A DNA stretch of 64,000 nt from Euryodendron excelsum. Its lineage: Eukaryota > Streptophyta > Magnoliopsida > Ericales > Pentaphylacaceae. The translations under genes were made by a program, and so were the position numbers. Below are positions 1 to 11,504 of the stretch, one piece after another; within the stretch, counting starts at the first letter, position 1, and every line of letters starts with the position of its first letter. The DNA lies in contig CM065397.1 in NCBI GenBank assembly GCA_033060915.1, positions 25,395,001-25,459,000 on the forward strand. The letters are read 5' to 3'. Below the pieces are notes generated by a model. That model worked only from the letters and a program-made list of their open reading frames with translations. It did not search any database and was not told the origin of the DNA.

Positions 1-2227
1 CTACTTAGAGCCGGGCAGTGCGTCAAGCAATATTTTGAAGAGTGGCCCACAAATGAACGGGAAAGAACATTTCTCTAGCCAGGCTCGAAGATTGTATAAA
101 TATAGTACCAAGTCCTATAATTAGATACTGGATAGGGATGATAACAGAATAGATTTTGTATGGGTTACGCTAAATCCTACTCGCCCATAATAAGAAAACA
201 CTACTTCACATTCTATCTCAAATTTGTGACAGATTAGACTTTCTACCTTGTCGTCGTCCCGCGTAAGTTGATCGGATCGAGTTAAACCTGTATAAAATAT
301 CAAAATAAAAATATTTCACGAAAAATAAAAGTAATGCAAATTATTCAAACATGCAAAATATAAAAGTGAAAAAGAAAGAGGGTTAATCCCAACAATAATA
401 AGTAACAACAAACCCTAATATTTCCTTACATATAACAAGGATATTTTTTATCATTAAAATGAAATAGGAGTATTTAAGAATTTTATAATTAATTGGGGCA
501 GGGGCAGGGGCAGGGGCAGGGGCAGGGGTGGGGCAGGGGGGCCGATGGCTAAATCATATCTCTTCTCAAACCCGCATTAGATTATATTTTCTTCCCTATA
601 GCCCACCCCTACTCCATTTATTTATACCCCAAATATTTTTCATTAGAGGCATAATAAAGCGGGATTTGAATTTTCAGGTCAAGTTGTCATCCCTAATACT
701 GGGAAAGGTGGGTAAATGGGATGATGGTCGTTGAGGGATGACTAGGAGAGAACAAACTAGAAATCCTGTGGTTGGACCTAACTCAAATATCTGGCCCAAA
801 GAACAAGTAGCCTACATTAGCCACAGGCAACATGACAAGGATATTGGGCCGGGCGTGTTGTCTCAAACAACAGCATTATTTTTTTTTTTTCTCCTATAGT
901 TTTTTTAATTTTAATTAGATTTTAAAATTTTTATTATGTGGTCGTAAATAGTTCAATTTAAGAAAGACTCTCTCTTGATATTAATTAAGAATTTAAGATT
1001 TGTTTGGGACGTTGGAAAAAAGGTGATGATCCAAATCGGGTGAGGTGAGATTTCTAGACATGTGGATCCCAATGTTCATGATTTTTGTCTAGGTTTAGCA
1101 TTTGCTCGAAATCATTTTTAAAGTACCATAAGGCACTAAATAATTGTACTTCGATGAATGGATGCTCTTATAGTTGTCTATTTATGTAATGACGCTGGGC
1201 CGCGGTTATTAAGTAATTTTATTGTGCAGCAATTGCTTTGGTAAATAGCTGGGCCGAATGAAATCTTTGTCCTTCGGTAATTACTTTGGAAGTTGTGTTT
1301 TGTGTCACTAAATTTGCATTGGGGAGCGTAGGGATAGATGTGCATAAAAAAACTAAAAAATTTGATAATCAAACCAACTCAGATTCCTTAAGTTGGTATG
1401 GTTCAGTTTTTAGTTCTAAGTCTAAAAATTTTCAACCCGATCAATTTATTTCGGTTCTTGAGTTAGTAATTTTTCAATCCTGATGCCAAATTAAACCGAA
1501 CCAAGACCGGATCATTTATAGCAATAATTGTATATATATTTTCTAGAAACTCATTTTAGTTATTATTATTAGTATTGTTATTATTCATCCAAGCTTGGAC
1601 TTCAATAGGTTTAATTTATTCACAAGTATACAAGCTATGAAATATGCACTGATTATTCAGTATGCTAATCTATCACAACCAAAACCATTCTACAATTTGA
1701 TGACATTATCATTACTTACTTGACATCAAAACAAGTCATGTAAACTTGCTACTAGCTTATTTGAATCTATTCACAAATGCCTGCTCATTTGATGTCAGTT
1801 TTATGGGGTCAGTTCTGTTCTTATTGTCTTGGGTTGAAGTCAACCAAAAAAAAAAATGTGATAGCTTTACTAAATCACAAACTTAAAGGACGTCCAATGC
1901 TGCCAGTAGTTTTAAGATAAATCTAGCTTTTATTGGAATCATGCTTATGAAGAAGTTGCTGCTAAAAAGTGCATCAAGCTTATTAATTTTTCTGGGGTAA
2001 GGTCAAAAATTTAATTCTCCAACATATATTTGTAAGTATATAACATTACAATAAACAAACAGTGCATGGTTTGATAATATTCTATGAAAATTTTGAATAA
2101 TGATAACTCCATTATTTATGAAATCTGAATAGGCAGTGAGGATCCCATAAATAAAAGAAAAAACGAATAGACAGTGAGGACTCTTGTACAAATAAACAAC
2201 CTTTATTTATGCGATTTAGGTCTTCTC
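1..2227. other. AT-rich intergenic DNA, no gene seen
   Basis: No coding region is supported here. The sequence is AT-rich with poly-A/T runs and short scattered ORFs that match nothing I recognise. Around 1370-1510 and 2880-3000 there are degenerate GGTT/AACC-rich stretches, a common low-complexity texture of plant intergenic DNA. I could not identify retrotransposon termini in this part. Confidence 0.6.
495..541. repeat. (GGGGCA)n G-rich hexamer microsatellite
   Basis: Five tandem GGGGCA units followed by a degenerate copy (GGGGTG, GGGCAG) inside AT-rich DNA. Runs of four G at 6-nt spacing could form a G-quadruplex. The following 150 bp do not look coding. Confidence 0.9.
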
Positions 2228-2770
2228 GGATTAGGATTCTTTTCATTCCATAGTAGGAATGCAGATCTCCATTTTATTTATTGAGGTGTGATATATCACT
2301 TAAAATAAAAATCAAGGGATAGATGAGCTGATTTAAAAAATTTTTGAAAATAAATGATTTTGTGGTTATATATAAAAAAATAAATTCTAATATAAAATGA
2401 ACTAGTTTTAATAAGATATCTTATAAGACTTCATCTAGTCAATTCATTGGATTTGGATTCTCTCCATTTCATGATTTAGAATGGAGATCTATATTTTATA
2501 ATCAATGGCCTAGATGTAATGTTATCATATGTCTTACTAAAACTACGTCGTTTTGTATTAATATTTCCTTATATATAACTATAAAATCATTTATTTTTAA
2601 ATAAATTTGAAGTTAACTCATCTAAACTCTTCATTTTTATATTAGCTGACGTGTCAACACCTCAATCAATGAAATGGAGATCTCCATTCCAAATCATGGA
2701 ATGGAGACATTCCAAATCCCAATTAATTGATGTAATGGAGATTTCCATTCCATGGTAGTATCCAAATTCC
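2228..2770. mobile_element. Foldback / MITE-like element with about 150-bp inverted arms
   Basis: The left arm (about 2228-2377, starting GGATTAGGATTC) is an imperfect inverted copy of the right arm (about 2568-2716). The match continues through blocks such as GCAGATCTCCATTT, ATTGAGGTG and AAATAAATGATTTT. A further copy of the arm tip lies in the central loop (about 2450-2495, GGATTTGGATTC...GGAGATCT), and another inverted tip copy lies at about 2717-2770. No transposase ORF is present. The size, non-coding content and terminal inverted symmetry suit a MITE or a foldback element with a nested second copy. I could not fix the target-site duplication, so the exact ends and the superfamily are open. 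Confidence 0.65.
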
Positions 2771-3059
2771 TTGTTCTCTTCATTGAAAAAGAACTATTGC
2801 ACCCATTACGATTATACGCTGGTTTTGTTATAACTATAGAATCCAACTAATGTTTTTACAAATATTGGTACTATCGATCCAAACCAACTTGGTCTAAGTA
2901 GAACCATGGAACCAACCCGAAGCGAGTCAGGTTGGTTGGTTGGTTTGGTTTTGGGTCCAAAAAACTAAAACTAACCAACATGGGTTCGATTATGAGTTAG
3001 GCACGAACTTGAACCAAACAAATGAATGCACACCCCAAATATTCGAATAAAATACTATA

Positions 3060-3327
3060 GGTGAGATTTTTAAGAAGGCCTAGTTGAACTTTCAAACCGA
3101 ATCGGCGAGCACGAACAATCTGCAAAAGAGAAGATGATAAGAATGTCTCAACCCTCTTTGGGTCGAAGGCATTCCGATGATTAAGTTGGCAAGCTTAATC
3201 ACAATAAATCGAGTAAAATATAAAGAGCTAGAACTCAAGTAAACGTACCTTACACCTTAGTGATATGAAGTTTTTATAGTGTTCAGAATGCCATAATCCC
3301 GTAGGGAATTGTATTTTATTTGCTCCT
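3060..3327 (-). repeat. Element H 3' LTR, promoter/R/U5 part
   Basis: This is the distal part of H's 3' LTR, separated from 8012-8241 by solo LTR-1. On the minus strand it has a TATA box followed by R/U5-like sequence, including a TTAATCATCGGAATGCC block and TCTTTTGCAG, a texture I associate with Tat-clade LTR ends. Without the insertion the LTR would be about 0.5 kb, a usual size for Retand-like elements. The exact end cannot be fixed because the other LTR is outside the window. Confidence 0.6.
3271..3278 (-). promoter_or_regulatory. TATA box of element H LTR
   Basis: The minus strand reads TATAAAAA, preceded by GAACAC and followed about 30 nt on by the presumed R region. The position inside the short H LTR fits its core promoter. 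Confidence 0.55.
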
Positions 3328-6000
3328 TGTCGCGCCCCGATTTTTGCCACCCGAAAAAGATAAGTGAGAAAAACACAGTGCTATTTCGTCAGAACTCATC
3401 CTTCTAGAAGAATGCGTGTGACTAGGTTTGAATTGAAAATTGATTTGATTAAGGATTTTTGAAAAAAAAAGGTTTGGAGTTGCCACTTAACTTGATTAAG
3501 ATGAGTTAGGTCATCTAAAAACTAAGCACAATTTGAAGATTACATTTAGAATTTTTGAAAACAATTTTGAAAACTTCCTCAAGTGAGGGTTTTTAAGAAA
3601 AGAGGTTGTTTGGCAACTTTTGAAAATATTTAAGCTATTTTTTTGAAAATAAATCCATTTGGTCTTTGAAAACAGTGATTTAGGTTCGAAGGTTGGTTAC
3701 GTGTAGAGAAGACACACTATAGAATCACCCTACCCCGCCCTTGCGGTACCTACATGTCTATTCACCCTAGGTTTACTCATTACAAATTTTTGATTAATAA
3801 ATGTCCAAAACTATCCATTTTTAGAAAAGAACTTTGAAAAGAAACTTGACATGATGCATGTTATGCAAGTGTAAGAAAAGGCTTTGATTTTTGAAAATAG
3901 ATTTGAAAAGAACTTGATTTGATTTTGAAAGAAAGATTTGGAAATAGAAATTTGAAAATAGATTTTTGGATTTGGAAACTTGAAATAGATTATGGAATTA
4001 GAAGTTTGAAAATAGTTATGGAATTGGAAACTTGAAAAAGGTTTTGAAAATAGAAGCTTGAAAAAGGTTTGGAAACTTGAAAAAGGTTATGACTGCACCC
4101 ATGAGGGTTGCCTACGTATCTCCTTTTTGGAAATCTAGTCAGTCGTAGTTCGGACAAGAGGCCAATGGAAAATAGAAAGTTTGATTTGAAAAGTTTTTGA
4201 TTAGAAAAGAGTTTGATTTGAATTTAGAATAGAAGATTTGGAATTGAATTTGATTTGGAAAGAGAAAACTTGGAAGAAGAACCCAGACTTGTTTTGGAAA
4301 GATTGAGATTTAGGAAATCTAGACTTAAGAAGATATGGTTTAGGAAGAACGTGGGATTAAGAAAGATTTGATTGGAAAGTTAGAGTTTAAGAAAGATTGA
4401 ATTTAGAAAATCTTGAAATTAGGAAAGTTTCAAAATAGGAAAGCTCTGTTTTAGGAAAGTTTCATTCTAGGAAAAATTTTGAATTAGGAAATATTAAAAC
4501 AAGAAAGGTTTTGAAATTAAAAAGTTTTAAATTTAGAAAGTTTTGGATTTAGAAAGATTTGAAATTTAGAAAGTTTAGAATTATGGAAAGATTTGAATTT
4601 AAGAAAGGTTTGAATTTAGAAAGATTTGAAATTTGAGTTTTGGGAATACTTGAAGTTAGCAAATATTTGAGTTTAAGAAAGATTTGAAAATTTAAAATTT
4701 TAAAATTTGGAAAGATATGGAATTAAGAAAGGTTGGAATTAGGAAAGATTTGGATTAGAAAGGATTTGGATTTTTATTTCCTAAAACAAAAGATTGAATT
4801 TTGTTTCTAAAAAGAAATGATTTGATTTTGTTTCCAAAAACGGAGGATTGAATCTAGTTTCCTAAATGCGGAGATTGGATTTGGTTTCCTAAGATGGAGG
4901 ATTTGATTTGGTTTCCTAAAACGAAGGATTTGATTTAACATCGAATTGGAAAGATGAAGTTTTAGAAATCCTAGATTTTGTTGTAGAAAATAGGATTTGA
5001 AAATATATGATTTCGATGTAGAAAATAGGATTTAGTAACCTAAAGTTTGATGTAGAAAAGGAAGTTGAAAATTAGGGTTTCCTAATCATGGTTCTAGAGC
5101 TTGCCTTGAACTCTGAGGTAAAGAGTTTTTAGAAAGTGAATTTTTTGGAAAGGAAGATTTTTGGAAGGAGGTATTAGAAAAGAGTTTTTAGAAAAAGAAT
5201 TTTGAAGAGGGCTTTTTGGAAAAGAGTTTGAAAAGAAGTTTTAGAAAATAGATTTTTTGAATGGAGTTTTTAAGAAGCAATTTTGGAAAGAAAATTAGAG
5301 AAAGTTTTTAGAAAGTATGTTGGAAAAGAAATTTTAGAAAGTGGACTTCAAAAGAGAGTTTTTGGAAAAAGATTTTTGAAAAGAGTTTGAAAAGAGATTT
5401 TGGAAAAAAAGAGATTATTAGAAAAGTAAGTTCAAAAAAGAGATTTTGGAGAGGATTTGAATGCGGATTTTTGTAAACCTTTAAAAATATCTCACTTTCC
5501 TAAAAGGATTCTAATCATAAGAAGGTTAGAACCCTTCTAGGATTGTGGTTTTGAAAACAACAAGGATTTGAATATATGGACCATATTGGTCACTTTAAAT
5601 GTAACACTTTCCTAAAGCAACCATAACCATGAAAGGCTAGAATTACCTTAGGATTGTGATTTTAAAAATAAGTTTTGAAGAAAATTTTAATACAAGTTTT
5701 GAAAACGATTTTGATGTAAATTTTGAAAACAAGTTTGAAAACAAGTTTTAGAGGGATGCAAAATCATGATATGTACAATGTAAGTTGGGATCGTAAACAT
5801 ACAAGGTTAAATGCTTCATCATATAATTAAGGGGGTTGAACCCACGTGGTCTCCGGTTAGACTAAGAGAAAGCCCCCGGCACGGTGACTTTCAATAGCGT
5901 AATCCTACACATGAACCGGTGAGTCCCTTATTTCAAGTATACAAGAAAGGGGGGGTGGAAGATGACAATTAAAATAGAAGAAAATCCAAGTGGATTCAGA

Positions 6001-6041
6001 GAGAGAGAGAGAGGGGGGGGGGGGGGGGGGGGGGGGGGGGT

Positions 6042-6087
<46 letters not shown>
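6001..6087 (+). repeat. (GA)n followed by a 75-nt G tract
   Basis: GA dinucleotides run directly into 28 G (6013-6040), a single T at 6041, then 46 G (6042-6087). The same position in sister LTRs is only a short C- or G-rich run (for example 13676-13750, or about ten G near 34927), so the tract expanded in this copy alone. On the LTR sense strand it is a C tract about 300 nt downstream of the TATA box. Confidence 0.95.
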
Positions 6088-6088
<1 letters not shown>

Positions 6089-6397
6089 ATTGCATAAAGT
6101 AAATAGAGAGCCTACCTTGTGTCTTCTTTATTTGCTTGCTTGCTTCGGTCTTTACCTTGATCTTCAAGAGTTTGTTATGATCTTTGAGAGCTTTTACGTT
6201 GCAGTACTTCAAATCTTTAGTAGAGACTTTGGAGGCTAGTATATGAGTGTATGTCTACTAGGGTTTGTATATGGAGGTTAGGGTTTGAAGAACCTAAAGG
6301 TAACTAGGGTTTGAAAGGACTTCGAGCTCTGTATATTAAAGAGCAGGGTTTTTGGACTAAGTTTATGGACCCCTTTTCATGCTGCAGAAGGCTCTGT

Positions 6398-6540
6398 ATT
6401 TATAGACAGAAGACTGCACTGGCGTCTGCTGCAGTGGCACTAGGCAAGATTTCTTCTAGCGCCACTAGGAGTGGTGCCAAGCCAAAATTTGGCTTGACTC
6501 CACTGCTAGTGGCTAGCAGTGGCGCCAGTCACTTAGAAAA
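6398..6540 (-). promoter_or_regulatory. Solo LTR-1 core promoter: TATA box and upstream palindromes
   Basis: On the minus strand TATAAAT (6398-6404) is preceded by copies of the GGCGCCACT/AGTGGCGCC motif, degenerate here but recognisable at about 6420-6450, 6460-6480 and 6500-6530. The layout matches the E1 LTRs. Confidence 0.7.
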
Positions 6541-8011
6541 GTTTTAAGGTTGGCAAGAAACGTGTCTTTAGAAAATTTGAGCACCTATACTAGTGATTAC
6601 TATGTAATTTTTAGCTTGGCTTCAATAGAAGTGACTCCGGAAGCTCCGAGAATGATTTAAAAGGCCAATAATGGCCCGAAGGGCCAAAAAGGGAGAAGAA
6701 CCCTTAGAATAGTGTCTCGGGGGTAGTAGACTTGAAAAATGATGTCAGGATTTGTTGGAAGGGTTGACTAGGCCATTAGGGGCAAAACGATCAATCGGAC
6801 CGGAAAACTACTGGGATGGGCTCAGAATATCCCAGAAGAAGACTTGAGATTTGGAAACATTACTTAGAATGTCCCAGGAGGTTACCGGTTTGATACCTAG
6901 AGCTGGTGTGGTTGGAAAAAGCGACCGACCCACTAGGGGCAAAACAGTCATTTTGCAGCAGGTTTGCCGAAACTACCTCAGAATGATCCAGAAATACATC
7001 GGAAGGTCGAGGATACTATCAGAAGCATCCCCAAGAGGTTATTGATTTGATACCCAGAGCAGGTGTAGTTCCCGGGGCGCTCTGATGCCTAGGAGCAAAA
7101 TGGTCATTTTGACTAGAAGGTCTCAGAATTGGCCCAAAACCAACTAGAAGGCACCTAATCATGCCGAATCATCTTTGGGACGATCCTAGAAGGGTGAAAT
7201 TACCATTCTGAGGACTTAAGTACTTTCTTAAGAAACGTGCAAGAAAATGCCTCAAGGGTAGTTTGGTCATTTTTCACCGGAGTGGGCTAGCAGGCACTAG
7301 TGTTGACTTGGGTTTTAAGTGTTTCCGCTACTCTGACGGTGGTCTCGTGACATAGGGGTTTGTTGAAAATTCCCAATGTTGACCTGTTTACGAGTGTTTT
7401 CGCCACTCTGACGGTTGCGATGTTTACGAGTGTTTCCGCCACTCTAACAGTTCGTGATCATTCCAGAGATTACCTGATCTTGGAAAGCTGTTAGGTGGAC
7501 TTATCACCTGAGGAATCAACTTTCTCGAAAGGCGTGCTGAATAACAGACATTTCTTCATTGGTAGGCTAGCAGGCCCCAAAGGTGAACCGTTCTACCATC
7601 TCAAGGACTTAGGGTCTTGTCTCGGTCGACGTGTTTGAAGGGAACCATTCTGAAAATTTTTCTTAGAAAACGTGCTTGACAGGATGGATTTACTGCCTTG
7701 AGGAATTAACTTTGTCGAAAGTCATGTCGAATTTAATTAGAATTGGAATTGGACTTGAAATTGGATTTGAGATTAAAACGGGGACTTACCATATTCGAAA
7801 AGACATGTTCACTAGAATTGGACCGAACAATACCCCAAGGGCACTTTAATCGTTTTGCCTTTATTTGGACCCAGTGGGCTCACAAAGTGATTGATTGATT
7901 GACTGAATTAGGTTTGGAAAGTTGATTTGAATTGGAATATGTCCATATTGACTTGAACTCAAGTGTTGATGGACTGGAGATTGCCAAGCAGACAAAAATG
8001 GGGTGCTTACA

Positions 8012-8241
8012 CTCCTAGGAGTTAATCACTTTTGGATAATTGTTTAGTGTCCTAGTCTTTTTAGAAATGGACTTGCGTATGCTCAACCGACTTGGGACAT
8101 TGATAGATCTGGGTTAACTTTACCACTGTTAGGGCTTTCATTTTGTTACTAGTGAGTTCGGGCCCCTCGTGGCCTAAGTCAATAGTATGCTCTTAGATGG
8201 GCCTAATTTTATTATGTTGGGCTTCATTATTTTGACCCACA
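8012..8241 (-). repeat. Element H 3' LTR, U3 start
   Basis: On the minus strand this begins TGTGGGTCAAAATAATG directly after a polypurine tract, which is the 5' end of a Tat-type LTR. It continues across solo LTR-1 into 3060-3327. The first five bases (8012-8016) are one copy of the solo LTR-1 target duplication. Confidence 0.75.
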
Positions 8242-8257
8242 ATTGCCCCTAGCCCTA
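8242..8257 (-). other. Polypurine tract of element H
   Basis: The minus strand reads TAGGGCTAGGGGCAAT immediately before the TGTGGG LTR start. This is the expected plus-strand DNA primer site for reverse transcription, and it fixes the H 3' LTR boundary. Confidence 0.75.
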
Positions 8258-8299
8258 GTGCCCTTTGAAATGGGCTAGAGCTGGTGTTATACAACTGTA

Positions 8300-8335
8300 C
8301 ATACACGGCACGTGGTGCACTCCTGGTGCAGCCAT
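8300..8335 (+). promoter_or_regulatory. Possible upstream motif of the H antisense ORF
   Basis: This holds a G-box core (CACGTG) and an inverted pair TGCAC...GTGCA just upstream of the antisense ORF. The location matches the palindromes before the antisense genes of E1 and E2. Function is inferred only from position. Confidence 0.3.
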
Positions 8336-8481
8336 CAATTGCCATTTAATGAGATGTGACTGTTGGGAAACCCGATGTCTTTTTACCGTTGATTCACTTT
8401 TTTTCTGTAGGTGAGGAGTCTTCCTCTCTAAATGAAATGCCAGATCGGTGATACTTTGGGCACTCTGACTTTGCTCATTAT

Positions 8482-10213
8482 ATGAAGAAACTCTCTATAA
8501 GTCCCTCTTATCCGTTCTTCTTTCTTTGCTCCCGAGTTGAAAATCCTAGGATCTTTAGGCTGTCTTCCATGGCGAATAAGCTTAGAAACATGCTTAATAG
8601 TCCCACTGTCGTCGCAGCCTTTAAGCATAGATACGACTTCCCAGAAGGGGTAGATATTTGGTTAATCAGGCCCAAGGACGATGGTTAGTTTGAAAATGAA
8701 GAAGGGACTCCCTTCCCTATAATTGTCATTATTGAGGGTGGACTTAGGTTCCTGATTCACCATTTCCTTATTGCAGTCTTAAACCACTATGGAATTGACC
8801 CGATCCAACTCCAATCTAACGAGGTATAAGACAGTTATGGGAATAGTCGAGTTGAATAGGCGTCTGAACCAGAACTTGGGCCTCTACGAGTTTGATTACT
8901 GCTACTCGGGTGTAGAATTGAGTGGGGCTAGGTCGGAACAAAAGAGGTACCATTTCTAGGTTAGGAGTGCACTAAGAGAATTGGTCCAGTTCCTTCCCAA
9001 CTCAGGGAAAGGGAATGATGACATCATTGTGAGAGTAAGCGGGCCATGGGAGTTTGGGAACATCCCAGAGGAGGTTCTCCTAGCGAAAAGATACCCCAGG
9101 GTTCTGAAGAAAATGGGTGGATCCCCACCTCCTCTAACAGGTTTTTCTTTGATCTCTGCTTGCACATGTCTCTACTGATCTTAACGCTATATCTATTTTT
9201 TGCAGCTGACTTTGGCATCAAAGACAAAGAACTTGAACAAGTTGGTGTCGATATCGTTGCTCTTGACCAAGTCTAGGCATATAAGGGTGAGGGCGAGGGC
9301 GAGGGCGAGGGTGAGTTGAAAGGAATTGGTCAGGCTACTCACATACCATTGGGTTATCCAATTCGGTATCAATCCTTCTCAGCTACTTACGGGGTACCAA
9401 ACCATGTGATTGCTGTCTAGAAGGTGGAAGGCGGCCTGCACCAGCTTAGAGATTTCCCAAGATTCCCGCTACAACTTCCTGCTGCTGAAAGTGGTATGGA
9501 GAGTCCACAGCCTTGCAATCTGGCATTTTTCCTCAAGAAGAGTGGCACCAGGAAGAAGAAGAGGGATGGGGTGACTGTATCCACCGACATTACTATTGTT
9601 GCCGTTGTTGCTTTTGCATCTATACCGTCTCCTGTCATAAAGGTCCCTGTTGCGTCCCTAGTGGTGGATCTGGTGGAGCCTATGGTGCCTCAAAAGGTGA
9701 AGAAGAAGAGGAGATTGGTCAAGGCTACTGAGGGTAAAGATCCTTCAGAGAAGACGGCATGCCCCGAGCAAGAAGATAAGGGAAAGGAAGAGGAGAAAGA
9801 GGCCAACGAGTTCATGGTGCGGCCAAAAATTTGAAGTCGTGCCATGACTTCCCAGGATTCCATCATTTTCAGTGCCGATGTCGCTATTAGGGCTCTCCAG
9901 ACAGAGATACCTGTATGGGTTGAAGTTAATTGGGGTTTGATGCAGAGGCAGATGAAGGCAAGGAAGAAGAAGAGGCTCTTCTTGGGGTCAAGCCAGCTGA
10001 AACCAACCTTTTTGCAAACTTGCTTCCTACCGTATAGAAACTTGTTGCCGATTTGAATTTTGTCGAGACAAACCCGTCTGTCGAGTCAAACATCGCCATC
10101 GAACAACCCTCTGTCGGGACCAATATTGCCGCTAACCTGCCTTCCGCTAGGACCAATGTTACTGCTGACCTGCCTTTCGCTGAAGCCACCCCTGTTGCTG
10201 ATATGCCTTTGTA
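8482..10213 (+). pseudogene. Element H antisense ORF ('putative gypsy type transposon' domain), broken
   Basis: This lies on the strand opposite H gag-pol, between integrase and the 3' LTR. Translation gives RHRYDFPEGVDIWLIRP-like text, then GLRFLIHHFLIAVLNHYGI (about 8740-8800), then in another frame LPNSGKGNDDIIVRVSGPW (about 8990-9060). These resemble the domain annotated in plants as 'putative gypsy type transposon' (Pfam Transposase_28), which is typical of antisense ORFs in Tat-clade elements. The C-terminal half is Lys/Glu-rich (KKKRRLVKATEGKD and following, about 9690-9800). A pyrimidine tract ending TTTTTTGCAG at about 9205 suggests an intron acceptor. Stops at 8686 and about 8830 and at least two frameshifts break it. 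It shows no similarity I can see to the plant-mobile-domain antisense genes of E1 and E2. Confidence 0.65.
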
Positions 10214-10459
10214 GTTTCTCCCTTTTTATTTTACCTTTCTTTGTAATTATACTTGTGGGCAAAACATTTTATATTATGTTTATTTAATAGAAGAAGATTT
10301 TTTTTACTATCCCATCTATTTTTTATAGCATGTTTTTAAGCTTAAGTCTTTTTTGTCATGCTTTCTCTTTAAACTTGATCTGAAACTAGTTTTAAGCCAA
10401 AACATTTTGGCCGAACTGTTTTACCCGAATAACACTTAGTTTTCTACTAAGCTGAATGA

Positions 10460-10690
10460 GCTTTGGCCACCCTTTTGCCAACCTGCCATACTTAGGTAGG
10501 ACCAAGGTTTGCCTTTGGTTTTTATTTGTTCATGAAGCTTTGGTTTTTGTGGCCTTCATTAGCAGACCAACGCAACTTGGGCAGAACCAAGTTTTTATAC
10601 TTGGTTTTTGTAGCATTCATTGGCCGACCTACCCAACTTGGATAGGACTAAGTTTTTTACACTTGGTTTTTGTTTTCCTTTGGTGCTTGC
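10460..10690. repeat. About 95-bp degenerate tandem repeat between H antisense ORF and integrase
   Basis: Three degenerate copies of a unit containing GCCGACCTACCCAACTTGG, TAGGACCAAG and ACTTGGTTTTTGT, with local inverted symmetry (CCAACTTGG, CCAAG...CTTGG). Tandem repeats 3' of pol are common in Tat-clade elements. Confidence 0.6.
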
Positions 10691-10879
10691 TTTCTGGAAC
10701 GACATTAAATATGTAGATTTGCCGAATAACACCCAATTTTATTGATAATGTGCAGCTTTTGAAACACAAACTACTGTCGTAGGTGATTACATCCTTTGAG
10801 AATAAGAAGACTCTTACTGGTAGAACTTCCTGATATTGTTGGCGTTCTAAGGTCGGGGTAGTTGTCGCCTTTCTTCAAA

Positions 10880-11298
10880 TGTTTCTAGCCAGTATGCCCC
10901 TATGCCGACTTGGGATGCAACTCTGAAACCAGTACATGAGTTATCCTGAATCTTATAATGATGCTCCTCCATGCAAACCTCTTAGCGTTAACTTCTTTGA
11001 TAGTCGATAAGGGCTCTGCTTCCACTCACTTGGTAAAATAATCAGTTGCCACTATAAGGAACCTCTTATTCCCTAGAGCTCGGGGCATCGGTCCGACTGT
11101 GTCTAACCCCTATTATGCAGAAGGCCAAAGGTTGGTAACAGTTGTAAGGTCCTCAATAGGTTGGTGAATTATCGACGAAAACTTCTGGCACTTTTCACAT
11201 TTTAGAACATACTGGGCAGCATTTTTCTGCATATAGGGTCACCAATAGTCGTGATATATAGCTCGGTGCGCGAGAGATCTTCCGCTGATATGACTCCC
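10880..11298 (-). pseudogene. Element H integrase, N-terminal and core part (broken)
   Basis: The minus strand encodes YHDYWWPYMQKNAAQYVLKC followed by EKCQKF, the His/Cys zinc-binding domain. It then encodes GLDTVGPMPRALGNKRFLIV and ATDYFTK, the start of the integrase catalytic core with its first Asp. A TGA follows DYFTK where related proteins have Trp, two stops precede GLDTVG, and the rest of the core decays into the 95-bp repeats. The upstream coding sequence continues at 30860 on the far side of E1, so E1 landed inside integrase. Confidence 0.8.
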
Positions 11299-11504
11299 TG
11301 TAAGCACCCCATTTTTGACCGCTCGGCAGTCTACACTCCATCCAGACTTGTTTTCAAGTCATCGTGGGCATATTTCAATCGAAACCAATTCTCTAGGTCT
11401 AAATTCCGTCTTTCCATCACTTCGTGAGCTTGTTAAGCCAAAATAGAGGCAAAATGACCAAAATGCCCTTAGGGGCATTGTCCTTTCCTTTTCGATTCCA
11501 ATCC

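Larger units (their letters stand above)
3328..8011 (-). repeat. Solo LTR-1 of the E1/E2 superfamily (4.68 kb)
   Basis: It starts TGTCGCGCCCC and ends GGGGTGCTTACA on the plus strand, the reverse of the E1 LTR ends (TGTAAGCACCCC...GCGACA). It is flanked by a perfect 5-bp duplication CTCCT at 3323-3327 and 8012-8016. No internal sequence is attached, so this is a solo LTR left by LTR-LTR recombination. Inside are the purine-rich reverse complement of the leader (3.8-5.5 kb), the conserved leader block (about 5820-5920), a promoter (about 6400) and a degenerate U3. It is the most diverged of the three solo copies and has lost most of the U3 tandem arrays. It sits inside the H 3' LTR. Confidence 0.92.

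Noticed and set aside
5928..6212. 94-aa polyproline ORF on the minus strand
   Set aside because: It is the translation of the expanded G/C tract inside solo LTR-1. Sister LTRs have no such ORF.
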